A DNA stretch of 64,000 nt from positions 3,665,501 to 3,729,500 of the forward strand of contig JAVTVJ010000220.1 in NCBI GenBank assembly GCA_034509425.1. Reading direction: 5' to 3'. The notes beneath the pieces were generated by a model. It was given only the letters and a program-made list of their open reading frames with translations. It ran no database searches and was not told the origin of the DNA. Each line of letters starts with the position of its first letter. Position 1 is the first letter of the stretch. The stretch is from Eopsaltria australis (taxonomy: Eukaryota > Chordata > Aves > Passeriformes > Petroicidae). Positions 1 to 12,180 of this stretch are shown here, piece after piece. The position numbers and the translations under genes are program-made.

Positions 1-2344
1 TATTTACTTGAGTGTCTTCTGAAGAGATGTCAGAACATCTGAATTGGCTCCAGGAATGCTGCTTATTATTTTGATTTTGAAAACTATTTCTTGTGGCCTG
101 CTTGCAACTGCATGAACTGCTGTCTTGAACATTCCCCAGAACTCAGATAGTTATTTATTATTTAAGTACAAGCTAAGAGCGGGAAACTCTTAAAATTCCC
201 CAACGCTCTCCTCTAAAAATAAAGATCCATTAGTTCATCCTTGATAAATAATTCTTAATTGTTCCCTCAGGTGAAATTGGACTCCTAACTTCTATCTCCC
301 TGAGTTTCTTTCTTGGGTGCAGCATTGAGTTCTCCTGCCAGTGACATTCAAGTGTTAAAGCCAAACTTTGTGAAGCCATGTGGAGGGCAATGCTGGCTCT
401 GATGTAATTCCCATAGTAGCCTGGAATGACCCCCATCCACTCATGGTGACTCCTGTTTGTTTTGGACAGTGCCTAGAGCTCCATTTCCACCCCTCTATCT
501 GGAAGATATCTTGCATGTCCTCCCTTTTCATGATCATACTCGCCTCTGATGTTTCCTTTTTAGCATTGTTATCCATCTTCTGATATGCTCCTGGTCACTG
601 AAGATCTGATGGCACTTTTGACAAAAGGACATGATCAACCTCCATGGCCTGGCCATGGGCCAGCCTGGCTATTTTCATTCTGCCTACCAGAAATTCCTCC
701 TGCCCTTTCAATAGTCATGTTGTTTTCCCCTTTTTGTCCCAAACAGCCATTGAATAGGTGCTGCTTTTCACTCTGTGCTACAGTTCAGCAGCAAATGACA
801 CTTTAAGCTGGTAGCACCTTTTTCTGCTGGTAAAATGCTCTGGGTCCTGGGGGCATGTGAAGGTGCTACAGTTTGATTTCCAGGAATGGTCCCCAGTTGT
901 TCCATGCCTTGCTGTGGAAGGATCCTGTGCCAATACCCCATTTTTCCTCACTAGTTATTATTATCTCCAGCTATTCTTATCTTAATAACATTTTATGGAG
1001 TTATTCCAGTATTTATTCTGTTCCCCATCTTTCTTTTCTCTCTTCCTTTTGAAGGAGGTGCTGGGGAAGGTGCTCAGCTGCTGTGAAACAGCCCATGGAC
1101 AGGGAGCTCAGAGTTCTGTGCACTTCCAGCTGGGAGAAACCCAGCCAAGGGCTTTTCCCATATACAGGAGAGCTGCTAATTTAAATGAGTGCTATTAACT
1201 CTGCTCGTCTTCTGGTTGGATTTTAGTTTAGAATTAATAAAGCACATGACTGAGTTTTTCTCAGAGTGGGTTCCAAAGGGATCCAGGGGGCAGGAGACTG
1301 TGGTGAGACTTGGCAGGTAGGAGGGCTGCCCCTGTGAAACCTGTGTGCTCCAGCTAAAGAGCTCCCTCTCACTTTAATACTCATCCTGTTGCCATCTTAA
1401 AGGCATTTCACTCAATCAGAAAAGATCTGGTGCAAAACAAAAGGTACAAGGTCATGCCAAGATGTATGTGGGAAGCGTAGAGAGAATGTGTGAAGCACCA
1501 AGAATTATATGCCCAGGGACAATCAGATTTGTACCATCTTTTTCTTTTCTTTTATATTCTATTTGATAGTGGTTTGCCAAAATCAACACCTCTGATTTTC
1601 ATACAGGTGCCTTTGTTCCCAGAAATGGTCTGAATGAAACCTGGGATTATGAATTCTTTCCCACGTCATGCTGAACCTTGGGAAGCTTTCCATGCACCAG
1701 GTAATCCTTTTATTATTTATTTTTTCTTTTCCTGTTCGCTGTTATTAATTTCCTCTACCCAGGTTTGACACTTGTAGGATTTTGCTGTCCCACACCAAGG
1801 TGTGACAGAGGGGCTGTACCCATTACAGGTGGAGCCTGTGAATGTGACTTTGGGTGCTAATGTGTCTTGGAAGGTCCAGTGCAAATAACATCCAAGATGT
1901 GAGTATTGCAAATGCTGCATGGAGAGGCTGCCAGACTTAGAAAAGTCAAAATTTGGGATCAGGGCTGAAACAGAAAAAGGCCTTGGAAATCTGCAAGCTG
2001 CCTTCCACACAAGCCCTTCAGGCACATTCAAACATAGAATATAAGAATACTTCACTAAGTATGAAAATCAAAGTAATGCAAGAAATTGCCTCAGTTTCAC
2101 TGTTCCTTTAAAACTTGAATCGCAGCCCAAGGTCACAAATAGGTCCTCCCATGTTTATAAAGAGATCCTGGGCATTACTTTGAGTAAACCTGGACTAACT
2201 GATGGCTTAGTATTAAAAAAATATGTGAAATCTGTGGTTCTGCAGAGTTCCAGTGTGAAAGCTGATGAAACTTGTTAAAAGGGAAAGGTGGTTGGTGGTT
2301 AATCACATACCTGAGATACAAGCAATGAGGGTCCCTCTCAGAGA
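1..2344. other. Unique non-coding DNA, no feature recognised
   Basis: No gene, RNA gene or clear repeat is visible. Reading frames in this stretch are at most about 110 codons, are broken on all sides and resemble no family I know. Base composition is ordinary for a vertebrate intergenic or intronic region, with few CpGs. A phrase near 2095-2150 (a 'CCTCAGTTT' followed by 'GCCCAAGGTCAC') recalls pieces of MIR SINEs, but the two pieces lie in opposite orientations, so I do not call an element there. Confidence 0.6.
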
Positions 2345-2475
2345 GGTTTCTTGGGACAAGTCATGTCACATCCTTCTGTATCAGCTTTATCATCAGTAAT
2401 GACAGGATGGGAGGATTTATCTGCCCTACCTGCCTGCCTTATTTGCAAAATAGTTTGAAAACCCCTGGAGATGGT
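2345..2475 (+). mobile_element. MIR-like SINE relic (3' half)
   Basis: This looks like a decayed copy of an ancient MIR/CORE-type SINE, a tRNA-derived retroposon mobilised by LINE machinery long before birds arose. The order of pieces follows the MIR consensus as I remember it. A 'TTGGGACAAGTCA' stands where MIR has 'TTGGGCAAGTCA'. Then comes a 'CTGTATCAGCTTTATCATC' where MIR has 'CTCAGTTTCCTCATC', then 'GGATGGGAGGAT' and a 'CTGCCCTACCT' near the 'CTACCT' of MIR. Divergence is high, so it cannot be active. The family assignment is from memory and could be another CORE-SINE. Confidence 0.45.
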
Positions 2476-5400
2476 GTAAGAAGTGTTAAAATTACTTCAC
2501 TCAAAGCCATTTAATGTTTCTGTCTTTGAAGGGGTAGAAAATCTCACCTTTAATACAGTGAAGAGGCAGCAGCTGACCTATTGGTTTGCATCCTACATTT
2601 AGTGATCCATCAACACCAGGATCAATTTCCTGAAGGTCACTAGCTCTTTTAAATCCTGCCATCCTCTTTGAATTCAGACAGCAGGGATTTGGCTTCTCTC
2701 TCCCTCACCTGCATTTTCCCTTCTTTCTCTTTCGATAAACACAGGCATTGCAGCTTTAAGATTTTAAGACCTTTCCCAGATGGAAAAGGTCATTTGTCTT
2801 TCACTACTCAACACTTCCTTCATGAGTTCATTTAAACATTGCCAGGCATCAGAAGAACAGAACTCAGCTGTAGGGTTATCTGTGTCTTATTCCCTTTTTG
2901 TGTAGGTGGCAAAACTGATCTAGAACAAAACTGTTTGGTTCCCATAGCAATTTACAACGTGCAGAGACCATAATACTGTACTCTTCCCACTCCTTATCTA
3001 CACCTGTTATGTCTTCCCTTGCCACACTGCTAAGAGCTGTAACAGTGGCACTATTCTGAATGGCATCAAGCAGGCCATTTCCCCAAGTTTCATGCCATTT
3101 CTCCCTGCTTTTGGTAAGGACAGGATGTACTTTTAATCTAAGGAGCAAAAAGCAAACATTTTATTAGCCCCTTTCAATTGGATTCTCAATGAAAAGTTAA
3201 TTAAAGGAGTGGAATGAAAAGATATTACAGTGCATCTACTGATCTTGGTACATTATTTATATGAAATCAGTCATCAAAATTAGTCATGTGCACTATCTTT
3301 CTGTGTGTGGTCTGGTTTGAGATGGTGTGTTTGTTTCCATTCAGCTCCACTGGATACAGTTAAGATACACATTTGATGTGTTACACAGTTAGATCATCTT
3401 TTGAAAGTTTATTACACTCTCTATCTCTCTGTATCTGCAGGCTCAGAGTCAAGGGACCATTAAAAGCTTTCAGCCCAGCTTTGCAGTGTGCCTGAGATGA
3501 GACAAGTGACAAAAGTCATCCTTTCCCGTAAGTTAGCAGGCACAGCTGGTGCTGTGCTGGCTCTGGGACCGTCCCCTTCCAGTTCTTTGCTGTACTGGCT
3601 GCTGGGCCAGGGGAGCAGTGGCCCACAGACCCTGTGGCAACAGTGGCTCAGGGCCCTGCTGTCCCCCCTGGCAGTGGCAGTGGCAGTGGAGGAGCATCCC
3701 TTGCCCCCAGCCCGAGGCCAGCCTGCAGAGTGCTGCCTGCTCCACCAAGGATGAAATCCCTCCAACTCTGCTGTTAGACTCTGGGAAACTCTTACCCCCT
3801 GCAGGTACCACAGTGCCTGTTTTATTCAGCTTCTCTCACTTTTCTCCTTAGGATGTGCACCAAGAAGGATCAGGGCTAACAAAGCAAAGTCTGGGTGGTC
3901 AGTGAGCTGCTCCTTCCCTCCCTGCCTTGTCTCACCCTCTCCTGCAGAGAGCAGATAGAGTTACGGATCCCAGGAGAGGAGAATAGTTTAATGATCCCTC
4001 CTTAAGGTCACTGTCAATGCTGTCGCATGAATTGACCTACTAGGGGCTTCTGTGAGAGCAGTGCTGTTAGCTGGACACAGAGGAGTGTAGCATTACAGAG
4101 CGGGGCATGGAAGTCTCCCACTTAAATCACTGAAGCATTTTAATTGACATTCAGTAACTCTCCTTTTCTAACAGCTGCCTTTAATAGAGTGAGCACTGCT
4201 AATGCCAGTCATGGGGCTGCTCTGTGCTCCCTGCCACAGCTCCTGCTTGAGCTGCAAGGGCAGCTCAGTGCCTGAGAAATGCACCTGAAAATATCATTTA
4301 TTCATTGCAAAGGGCAAGTGTAAGAGCACAGCCACTCGCTCAACACAACACACACTGTGAGCAAATGCAGCTAGGATGGGAAGAGCCAGGTTAAGAAATA
4401 AGAAATAAGTGTCCATGTTGGCTGTGAGACTGCTCAGCTCAGGAGTGAGTTGAAGCTCTGTGAGTTTTCTGTGGAATATACGGAAGAGTTTGCCTGCTCA
4501 TTTTGGGGAGCAGGGAAAGGAACGCAGGGAGGTGGGGAGGTGTTCCAGCTGATCCCCTTTCCCATGAGTGTTTCCTCACCTTTCCTCATTGATGTCCTTC
4601 AAACCTATTGCATTTTTAAACTTGTGAAAGGCTTCTCAAATTTCACATCAGTGTCTCCTTGTTTGAAGACAACACACTTTTGGACACACTTAATAATGTG
4701 GCTTTACTCTGCAACAGCAAATCACCAAATACCCTTTCACCATCATACTGCTTTGCTTACTTGTGGGCAACTTAAGAGTTGATATAAGGACATGATAGGA
4801 AATCCATCTTGCAGGCTCAGACCAGACATATTGATCCTATAGAAGGAGGATTTGTGCTCCTGAGCATCTTTCCACTAACTATAGCAACAGGAAATGTGTC
4901 TATAGCTGCAAAAGGACAAAATAAAGAGGAGACCAAACTCGGAGACAGGGCATGGTGAAAGTCCAAAAGGTGTTTTAGACCAAGATACATTTCTGCTCTC
5001 TGAATATATTTTGGATTTTTTTTGTCTTGAAACCAATGTATGTCTCTGTTTGAGATGCACAATGCTCATAAGGGATTGCAAGGTGGCTTAGGATACCTAA
5101 CAAGTCTGATGAGTTAGTGACAGCCACTCTTGCTCCTGTTGGATAGGGCCTCACTCTGGGAACAGTCTGATTTTTTTCCCCAGTTTTTCCCAGTGAGTGA
5201 AAACTGGTTTTTTCTCTGATTCCTTGAATGGGGCAGCTGGGGTAAAGCTCTCAGCTACAGTGTGAATGAATGGGGGGATGCCAGATACGAAAAAGCCTCT
5301 TGAAATTTCAGTGCAACTTCCAGCAAAGCTAGAAAGCAAGCCACAGTCTGGATCATTTTCCATATTTTATTACCTATTTTTCTGCTTCCAGTGGCTGAAC

Positions 5401-7488
5401 CTGGGGTCAATGTCTTCAGGTTCTCACAGAGGCATGATTCACTCTGTGTTCCAGAGTGAGCTATAGCAGTAAGCATAAAATGGATATCTCTTGATCAAGG
5501 ATGCATCCCCTCTGACTTTTCTCATAAGATATTAATAAGAGAGAGGCATTATCAGATTCCATTTAACAGGTGTGTGGAAGGAGGGGAAATCTCATAATCA
5601 TTTAATACCTTCTGCAGGAACATCCTTCGTCAGCTTTTGCTAATTAGGAAGATGAAGCCATTTTCTATTTTGTTTCCCACTTACAGCCAAAGCCGAAATT
5701 CAGGAGACAGCAACAGCAATTTATTTTCTAGGTTTTGCTTTCTTCGTGCAAAGGAATGCCAAGGTAACCTCACAGGGTTTCATTTAAAAACAAGAACTCA
5801 GAGGAAAAATACCATGGCTTTAGCCCACTGTCTCTATTAGTTTATTGAAATATTAGTCTTGTAGGTGTGTTAGATTGATTTGCCTTCCATGGTGTTTAAA
5901 AATAGCTGTAAGAATAATGGGCTTCATCAAAAATCATTAACTGGGACGTTACTTTCATTTTTTAACCACAGAACAAAGTGTCACAGCCAGATTAAACAAG
6001 CCAGAAAGCATTTGGAGCACATACAAACAGCCAGCAATTTATATATATATATACACCTTAATCATGGAAAATCCTGGAAGATATTAGCTGTCTTCCTCTG
6101 CAGATTGGTCAGAATCCCCAAGAAAGGTCAGATTGGGCTGGTATTTGTACCAGCTGACATGAAAAGGCTCAGTTATTTATAGTGGTTTGCCTGCATCCCC
6201 ACAATGCTGAGGGACTGAATGAGATTGCAGAGATGAAAGGAAGGCTCAGTCTAACAACTGCAAATAGTTGGAGCTCAGCAAACTTCTAAATTATGACATT
6301 ACCAAGCCAGGGAACTGCCCAGTTTAAGCACAGATTTTAATCCTTGTGGGGTAATGGGATCCCATAAGAACTCTTTTTGGAGGGGTATATTTCATTTTGA
6401 TAAAGTTTAGTTCCCTGTGCAGTGCAATCGAACTTAAGGGCTTCCCTTCCAAGTTTCCCTTAAGAGCTGTGTCGTCTTTATCTGGTTGTGTCAGCCAGCC
6501 CCTCTGATGGAGTTGTTTTTTTTAGCTATAGGACTTGGACAGGGAAAGAAGAAACTGGGGTCATATGAGGAGAGTGTTGGGACTGGGAAGAGATGTGGAT
6601 CCAAGTTCATCAGGGTGAATGCTCACCCCTTTTTGCTGAATACTTGGTAGGCGAGTGACCCACCATAGATCAAAGGGGAGAAAAAGAAGACATTTCTGAT
6701 GAAAAGGAAAACACTGATAAAACTTACGGGAAAAGATAAGGGCAGTGACCATGGCCAAGAAGAACAAAAACTCCTGCAAACTGGCACAAAATTCCAGGAG
6801 ATCTCTCCTGAAGAAACCACCCACAACTTCCAGTTTTACTGGGCCAGTCAGGTCTCTGGGGAAAAGGTGCTTTCTGCTCACCTGCATGGCCCAAATCAGC
6901 AGGGAAGGAAAAACATGGAAGGTTGGCCCATACAGCCAAATGGAAGGAAAAGGCCCTTGCAGTCAGTTCAGCCTCATGGGAAAACTCCCTTTTTGCCCCA
7001 GAAGCAGCAGGCAGGGAACAGCTGAGCTGTTGTTTCTTTAAGTCAGTTTGGTTTGGTGTGGGATGCCCTTTGGAGCACGGCTGATCAGGCCAAGTATGAG
7101 CAGGGTGTTATCTGTGAGCAGCTCATGAGCCTCCCCGAGCAGATAGCCTGGAAACAACCCCAATGACTGGCCCTAATCCTAAAGCCTTCCCTCTCACAGA
7201 TAAACCCCCTACAGCCAGAGGGACAGAGGAAATTACTGATATTCACTCATCTATTTATATTTAGACAAAAGATTAAACAACTTGGAACTGCAATGATATG
7301 TCCATGCCGAGGCTCCTGCGAACATGTGAGAGCTTGCAAGGCTTCTCTGCACAGGCTTAACTGGAAATGGACTTGGGATTGTGGACATTTTCCAGCAGAG
7401 AATGTTCCCTCAATGAAGGAAAGCTATGTTTGGAAAGGAAACAGGCTGGTTTTTTCAGGATGATGTTACTGAGAGCCACCATTTTGAT
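2476..7488. other. Unique non-coding DNA with a GC-rich patch and short (TA)n
   Basis: No gene is recognised. The block contains a GC-rich, CpG-poor patch at about 3537-3760 with a small (GGCAGT)3 repeat at 3670-3688. Stop codons are scarce there, so four overlapping frames of about 90-100 codons open on both strands. A 7-copy (TA)n lies at 6040-6053. A 90-codon frame on the minus strand (3148 to 2876) reads smoothly but begins at a TTG just downstream of stops and resembles no family I can name. Confidence 0.55.
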
Positions 7489-7489
7489 G

Positions 7490-7502
7490 AAAAAAAAAAA
7501 AA
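7490..7502. repeat. (A)13 homopolymer
   Basis: A run of 13 adenines in unique sequence. It is too short and too isolated to indicate a retroposed tail. It follows 'TTTTGATG' and is followed by 'GATTCCTG'. Confidence 0.9.
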
Positions 7503-7795
7503 GATTCCTGTTGAATTTGTGTTTTTATAAAACTCTAAACAATTCCACAAATGTGAAGCATTGCCACTTTGTAAGGACTGCAGGCATGTTGAAACAAATC
7601 TTTGCAAAGAGGATTTTCTGATGCTATCAGGGCAAAATCACTCAGGATTTCAATTTCACAGGAAATTTCAACCTTTCTTGTTCTTTTTCCAGTAAGGTAC
7701 AAAAAAAGAAATAATCAGAAGACTGTAATATCCTTGGCTTCAAAGGGAAATTCCAGGTTTCAACCTGCTTTGCTAAACCTCCCTCTACTCTCTAC

Positions 7796-7814
7796 TGGCA
7801 CTGGGCCAGTGCCA
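7796..7814. repeat. 19-nt interrupted palindrome
   Basis: The arms TGGCACTGG and CCAGTGCCA are exact reverse complements separated by a single G. They can form a 9-bp hairpin or act as a two-fold symmetric protein site. The half-site TGGCA is the nuclear factor I half-site, and NFI dimers bind TGGCA(N5)TGCCA-type spacing. Here the two half-sites are 9 bases apart, so the fit to a classic NFI dimer site is imperfect. Confidence 0.6.
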
Positions 7815-8510
7815 AGGTAGGCACCCCAGAAATGTTATGGAATTACCACATTATTTCATGACCCCTTCTCCCTCCTTCTTACAGCAGACATTTCCTCACA
7901 AAGAACACCCAATTTGTCAGGTGATAGACAGACACGTGAGAAGCAGCACCTCTTCTCTGTGTCCTGCCCCATGACACAGCATGGCACAAGCAACCTTTGA
8001 CCAGTCACCTGGAAATGCTCTGCTTTTCACCCTCATGTTTTTGTTGTCAAGAGAGCTGGACAGAGCAACTTCTGGCTTGACTGTTATTGCATGGTTTAGA
8101 GGGATAACTCCAAGAAGCATCTTCTGACCATTCCTCTAAAAAGACTTTTTAAAGGGTTTTGGTGTTAGAGAAGACATTAGCAATTGTGTTTCTGGTAGTG
8201 TTTTAGCTGTTTTACTGGAGACTCAAAGAGACTGGAGGGCCTTGCCTTTAATAATTTTCCTTGGTCAGATTGTTGTTGTGCTCTTAGTGCAGTTCCCAGA
8301 CTCCCTTTTCCCTCATCTTCCCCCCACATCCAAGACCTAGACCAACAGGCTGTGCTTGGGATACTCAATATATGCAAATCAAGAGTGATTTCAGCAGCTC
8401 CCCCACCATGGGACACCTGCTCTGCCAGAGCAGCCTGTGCAGGGTGACAGTTTTCTTCAGGATGGTGTGAACTGATGGCACGGAGCTCTGCAGGGATGAG
8501 CCTCACCACA

Positions 8511-8735
8511 GATTGGGTTAGGATGGAAGGATCACTGGGGGTCATCTAGTCCAGCCTCCCTGCTCAAAGATTCCCCAGAGCACTGCTCAGGACTGTGCCC
8601 AGATACTTTTTGGATATCTCAGGGAGGGAGACTCCATAGCCTCTCTGAGCACTGTTCCTGTGCTCCACCACCTGCACAATAAAGAAGCTCACAGATATCT
8701 TCAGTTTCTTCTCCAAATGCCTGGACCTTTAACGT
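8511..8735 (-). mobile_element. CR1 LINE 3' fragment
   Basis: This is a 5'-truncated copy of CR1, the main non-LTR retrotransposon of birds, lying with its 3' end at the left. Read on the + strand it shows the expected reverse-complement landmarks in order: 'GGTCATCTAGTCCAGCCTCC', 'CTGCTCAAAG', 'TTTTTGGATATCTC', 'GGGAGACTCCATAGCCTCTC', then 'CTGTTCCTGTGCTCC' and 'AATAAAGAAG'. These match an older CR1 subfamily (the 'GAGACTCCACAACCTCTCTGG' type). The 3' octamer repeats are lost, and there is substantial divergence, so it is a fossil. Confidence 0.85.
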
Positions 8736-10550
8736 AGCAAAGTACTCCAATCCAGCAATTCAGAAATCCAATCTACTGATTGAAGTTGGCCCCAGGCCTC
8801 ACCAAACACAAGGCCACAGCAGAGCTTTCTTCCCCAAGAAGAGATGAGAGAAGAGACTGGTGACAGATGTTAATTAGAGTGTAAAAATCACCTCTGGAAA
8901 GAGCTCAGACATGTCGTGGAGCCTCCCAGTACATATTTATTTCCTTGGAACTTGCTTGTTGGTCCTACAATTAGCGAGGAGCCTGGCCCTGCAGAGCACA
9001 GTGTACAGGAGGTGGCATTAAGGAGGGCCTGTTTTCTTAGACTTGTTATTTTCCTCCTTCCTATCTGCAGTGTATATTTATGTTAATTGGAGCAATACAT
9101 CTGTCCTCAGAGTTTATCAGATTTGAGGAGATAAGAAACTGCCATCAAAGCCTATTCTGAGCTGCGAGCTCCCCAGTAAATCAATGTTACATGAATGAAG
9201 ATTGCCTTGAGATTGTCTTTAGAACGTTTCATCTGCCCAAATCTGGAAAGAGTTTCTAATCAGAACTTTGTAAAAAACGGCTTTAGGAATTTTCTCATGC
9301 AGCTTACAAACTCTGTGGTCTCAAACAGGCTTTAATTACCAGGGCTTCAATGGCAGCAATTTTATGGTGTTTCAGAAGTGAAATGGTTTATACTCTGGTG
9401 ATAAGGACTTCACAGGAGCCTGTAAAATATAAAGCAGAATTCCACAGCAGCAGATGGATTTCTAATGGATTTTTACAGATAATTCTTAGCCTTTTCCACC
9501 AGCAGTGAAGATACATAATGTGTTAATGGGCACTTACACATCTTTGTTTTCTGTACTTTTACCTGGTGCTCCTACCTTTCACTTTGCCATTTTTAGACAC
9601 AAATTCAACCCCATTTCTGACCGTTTGAATACAAAAAATGCCAAGCATACTTCCACCTGCCAAAAAAACCTACCTTTTAGGACAGCTGTCACCACAACAC
9701 AAGCCCTGCCACAAGCTCCACGTGGATCACAGTGGTTGGCATTCTGTACTCACATGCTGGCCACAATGGAAGGTAAATATGAGCTCTTGAGTGTCAGAGC
9801 TGAAGTAAACATGTGGTACCATTGGGGTAGGTGAAGACTGCCAGTATATACAGAAATAACTTCAATTATCCAGTGCTGCTGAGTCTGGACCTTTAGAAGG
9901 ACAAATATTTACCATTCTAAATGAAATATATATGTCATTTAAGTGTTTGTTGCAGCCTGTCTAGAAAAGGCTAAGGAGGAGTAAAAATTGTGTAATTGTC
10001 AAGGGGTCCTTGAACTAGAAGCTTTCTTCTGTGCAGAAAGGTGCTATTTTGAAATTCTACCACGTGCAGAAATCTCCATCTCAGTCTCAAAGGAAAAGCT
10101 CGAGTTTGTCTAACTGGTGACACTGTTCTCCCTGCAGGCACTGGTGTCCAGGGCATGTCCTAATAACTGATAAGCCCTAAGTCCTGTCCTTGCCTTTGCC
10201 ACCAGTCTGTGTGGTGAAAACAAGGGAATTGTTTGTCCTCTGTGGTAGTGCCAACATTACATCTGAAGTGCCAGCTAAGCCTCTGCTCAAAGCCAAGCTT
10301 GTCAACCCAATGAGATTTGGGTGCAGGTGCAGCTGAGTCTAAAGCAGAGGAAAGAAGACAAGTTTGACTCTTTTGGACTGTAACTTCCTCCACTTTTGCA
10401 GTGAAATCACTCTGGGTGCTACTACAAAGCAAATAATAACACCACAACTTTTTACTTCGGTTTTACTTTGCTGGGAGGATTGGGTCTGACCCAGTCCCAG
10501 CCTGGACAAGCCTCTGTCATGTGAAGGTTGCTTTGATTTATGCCTGCATT
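8736..10550. other. Unique non-coding DNA; possible conserved element 9060-9420
   Basis: No gene is recognised. From about 9060 to 9420 the sequence is moderately AT-rich and repeat-free. It carries several homeodomain-core words (for example 'GTTAATTGG' and 'TTTAATTACC'), a texture typical of conserved vertebrate enhancers. This is an impression from composition and motifs only. Alignment with other birds or reptiles would be needed to confirm it. Confidence 0.3.
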
Positions 10551-10870
10551 TAACGGGATCCAGGTGGCCCAAGGAGAGCGTGGAGTCGTCGTCGCTCCCC
10601 GCTCCAGATGAACGCTGCGTGTTTCTCGCCAGGTCACTCAAACAGCAATTTCATGTTGGCCATCCCATAATGTTGTAAATCAGGCTGCAAACCCCCACGT
10701 TTGGAACAGCTAATGTCATTGCCTGGGGCAGCACCACAGACACAGCTTTATTTGCTTTGAACCGAATTAGGATGAGGAATAAAAACGCTGCTTTTGACAG
10801 CAGTTTAATTTTAAATAGATGGTGTATTAAATACCGTTTCGTAGGGCAGCGGGTTAATTCTGCAACCCCT
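10551..10870. promoter_or_regulatory. Candidate conserved regulatory block with retained CpGs
   Basis: The CpG dinucleotide is rare in most of this window, yet nine occur in the 75 bases from 10554 to 10628, including three spaced 3 bp apart in 'GTCGTCGTCGC'. Several more follow to about 10850 ('CCACGTTTGG', 'AACCGAATT', 'AAAACGCTG', 'ACCGTTTCG', 'CAGCGGG'). The right part is AT-rich with 'GTTTAATTTTAAATAG' and 'GGTTAATTC'. Retained CpGs usually mean the site is unmethylated in the germline or held by selection. There is no TATA box, reading frame or exon that I can support. It could be an enhancer, a small CpG-island-like promoter, or an old exon. Confidence 0.35.
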
Positions 10871-11241
10871 TTCCACTGCATCTTGTTTATAGGAGTGGAC
10901 TGAATCACCCCTGCTTGTTGTGCTTCACATCTCTCAGGGCTGGCTTTCATTTTGGCAGGGCACTCACCCCTTTGCAATATTTTGATACACATCACAATGT
11001 TTTTGTCTGCAAAGCCACGCTATCAGCCAGACGTTCTCAGGCAACCTTTGGGCTGAGAGGGTTTCTGGAGCTCGGCAGCACAGGCATCTTTCTATTTACC
11101 ACCTTCCTAAAAATACAAGTTGTTTAGCCAGGATAATAGGTCATACTCAAGAAATATACTGGTTTTACCACAACTTCCTTAAGCCTTCTTCTGGTTTGGG
11201 CACTTCTGTAACCCACAAATTGTTGTGCTTCTATAAAATGA

Positions 11242-11253
11242 TTTTTTTTTTTT
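11242..11253. repeat. (T)12 homopolymer
   Basis: A run of 12 thymines immediately followed by ACAG. It resembles a polypyrimidine tract plus splice acceptor, but no open frame or donor site follows that would support an exon. Confidence 0.85.
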
Positions 11254-11839
11254 ACAGATCTGTGGGGAAGCTCTGAGTAACAGGCAAGCTGCATGTGTTG
11301 ATTTTTTTGGCAAATGGGGCCTTGCTCATTAATATCAAAATTTAGTTGGTATATCTGGTCATAGATTGTAGTTATTTCTCATAAGATAATAAAAAAAAAG
11401 TTGTCTAAAAAAATCAAAGAAGTTGAAGAGAACAAAAATACCTGAAAATCATATGGCTGTGGGGCTTCACACTTAAGATATATATTTTTTAAATGATCTA
11501 GAAAGCTGTTCTTGAGTGCCAAGAGCAGCAGCAGAGTGTCTGTGTTTGTACATACATGTACACACTAATGTTTCTGACCCTTTTACTGGGCACCCTTCTC
11601 TTTTAGGAGCACAAAGTATATTGAAAGGGCCTCATTTCCACTGGCTGGAGCTCAGTGTATATTTGCACAAACCAGCTTGTATCAGAATTTGGCCCTGAAA
11701 AGCTTTTTTTTCCCCAATGATACATAATAAATCTTCCATCTGAGGGGATTTCAGACACGCTCCTACTTGACTCAGGAGTAGTGTTTATTGGAAAAAAACT
11801 TTGATGGAAAGGGTTTTTTTCCCCCATCAGTAAAATGTG

Positions 11840-12180
11840 GTAGCGCTAAAATAATAATAAAAAGAGAAGTTTGTGAGCTCATGTTGCTTTTGGGGAAATT
11901 TCATTTCAAAAAAAGTGATGAAAAAGTTCCAATAATGTTGAAACATCCTAAATTAGCTCCATACTTGAAAAAAAGTCAGATATATTATTTTCTTTTGAAC
12001 TTGCATAATTTTTTCTTAAAAACTGATATTATATTAGATATTAAAGTATAAAATATCCATTAGGGAAATGTAACTTTTAATTTCTGCCAAATCAAAAATT
12101 TGCCATATTAAAGAAAATAAATTTTTCTCTGAAAGGAAATGATATAATTTCTGGAATCTCTGAATCTCTGTGCAATGAAT
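11840..12180. other. AT-rich block
   Basis: A run of about 340 bases dominated by A and T, with many words such as 'TATATTATTTTC', 'ATATTATATTAGATATT' and 'AATTTTTTC'. It has the composition associated with matrix-attachment regions or simple AT-rich drift. No origin, promoter or gene can be supported from the sequence. Confidence 0.5.

Noticed and set aside
2876..3148. Smooth 90-codon minus-strand frame that looked protein-like
   Set aside because: It starts at TTG directly after stop codons, no splice or promoter context supports it, I recognise no family, and frames of this length are expected by chance in 64 kb.
3460..3851. Four overlapping frames of 88-101 codons on both strands
   Set aside because: They coincide with a GC-rich, stop-poor but CpG-poor patch; simultaneous openness on both strands points to composition, not coding.
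11235..11265. Polypyrimidine tract plus CAG as a splice acceptor
   Set aside because: No open frame, donor or recognisable peptide follows; poly-T plus ACAG is common by chance.
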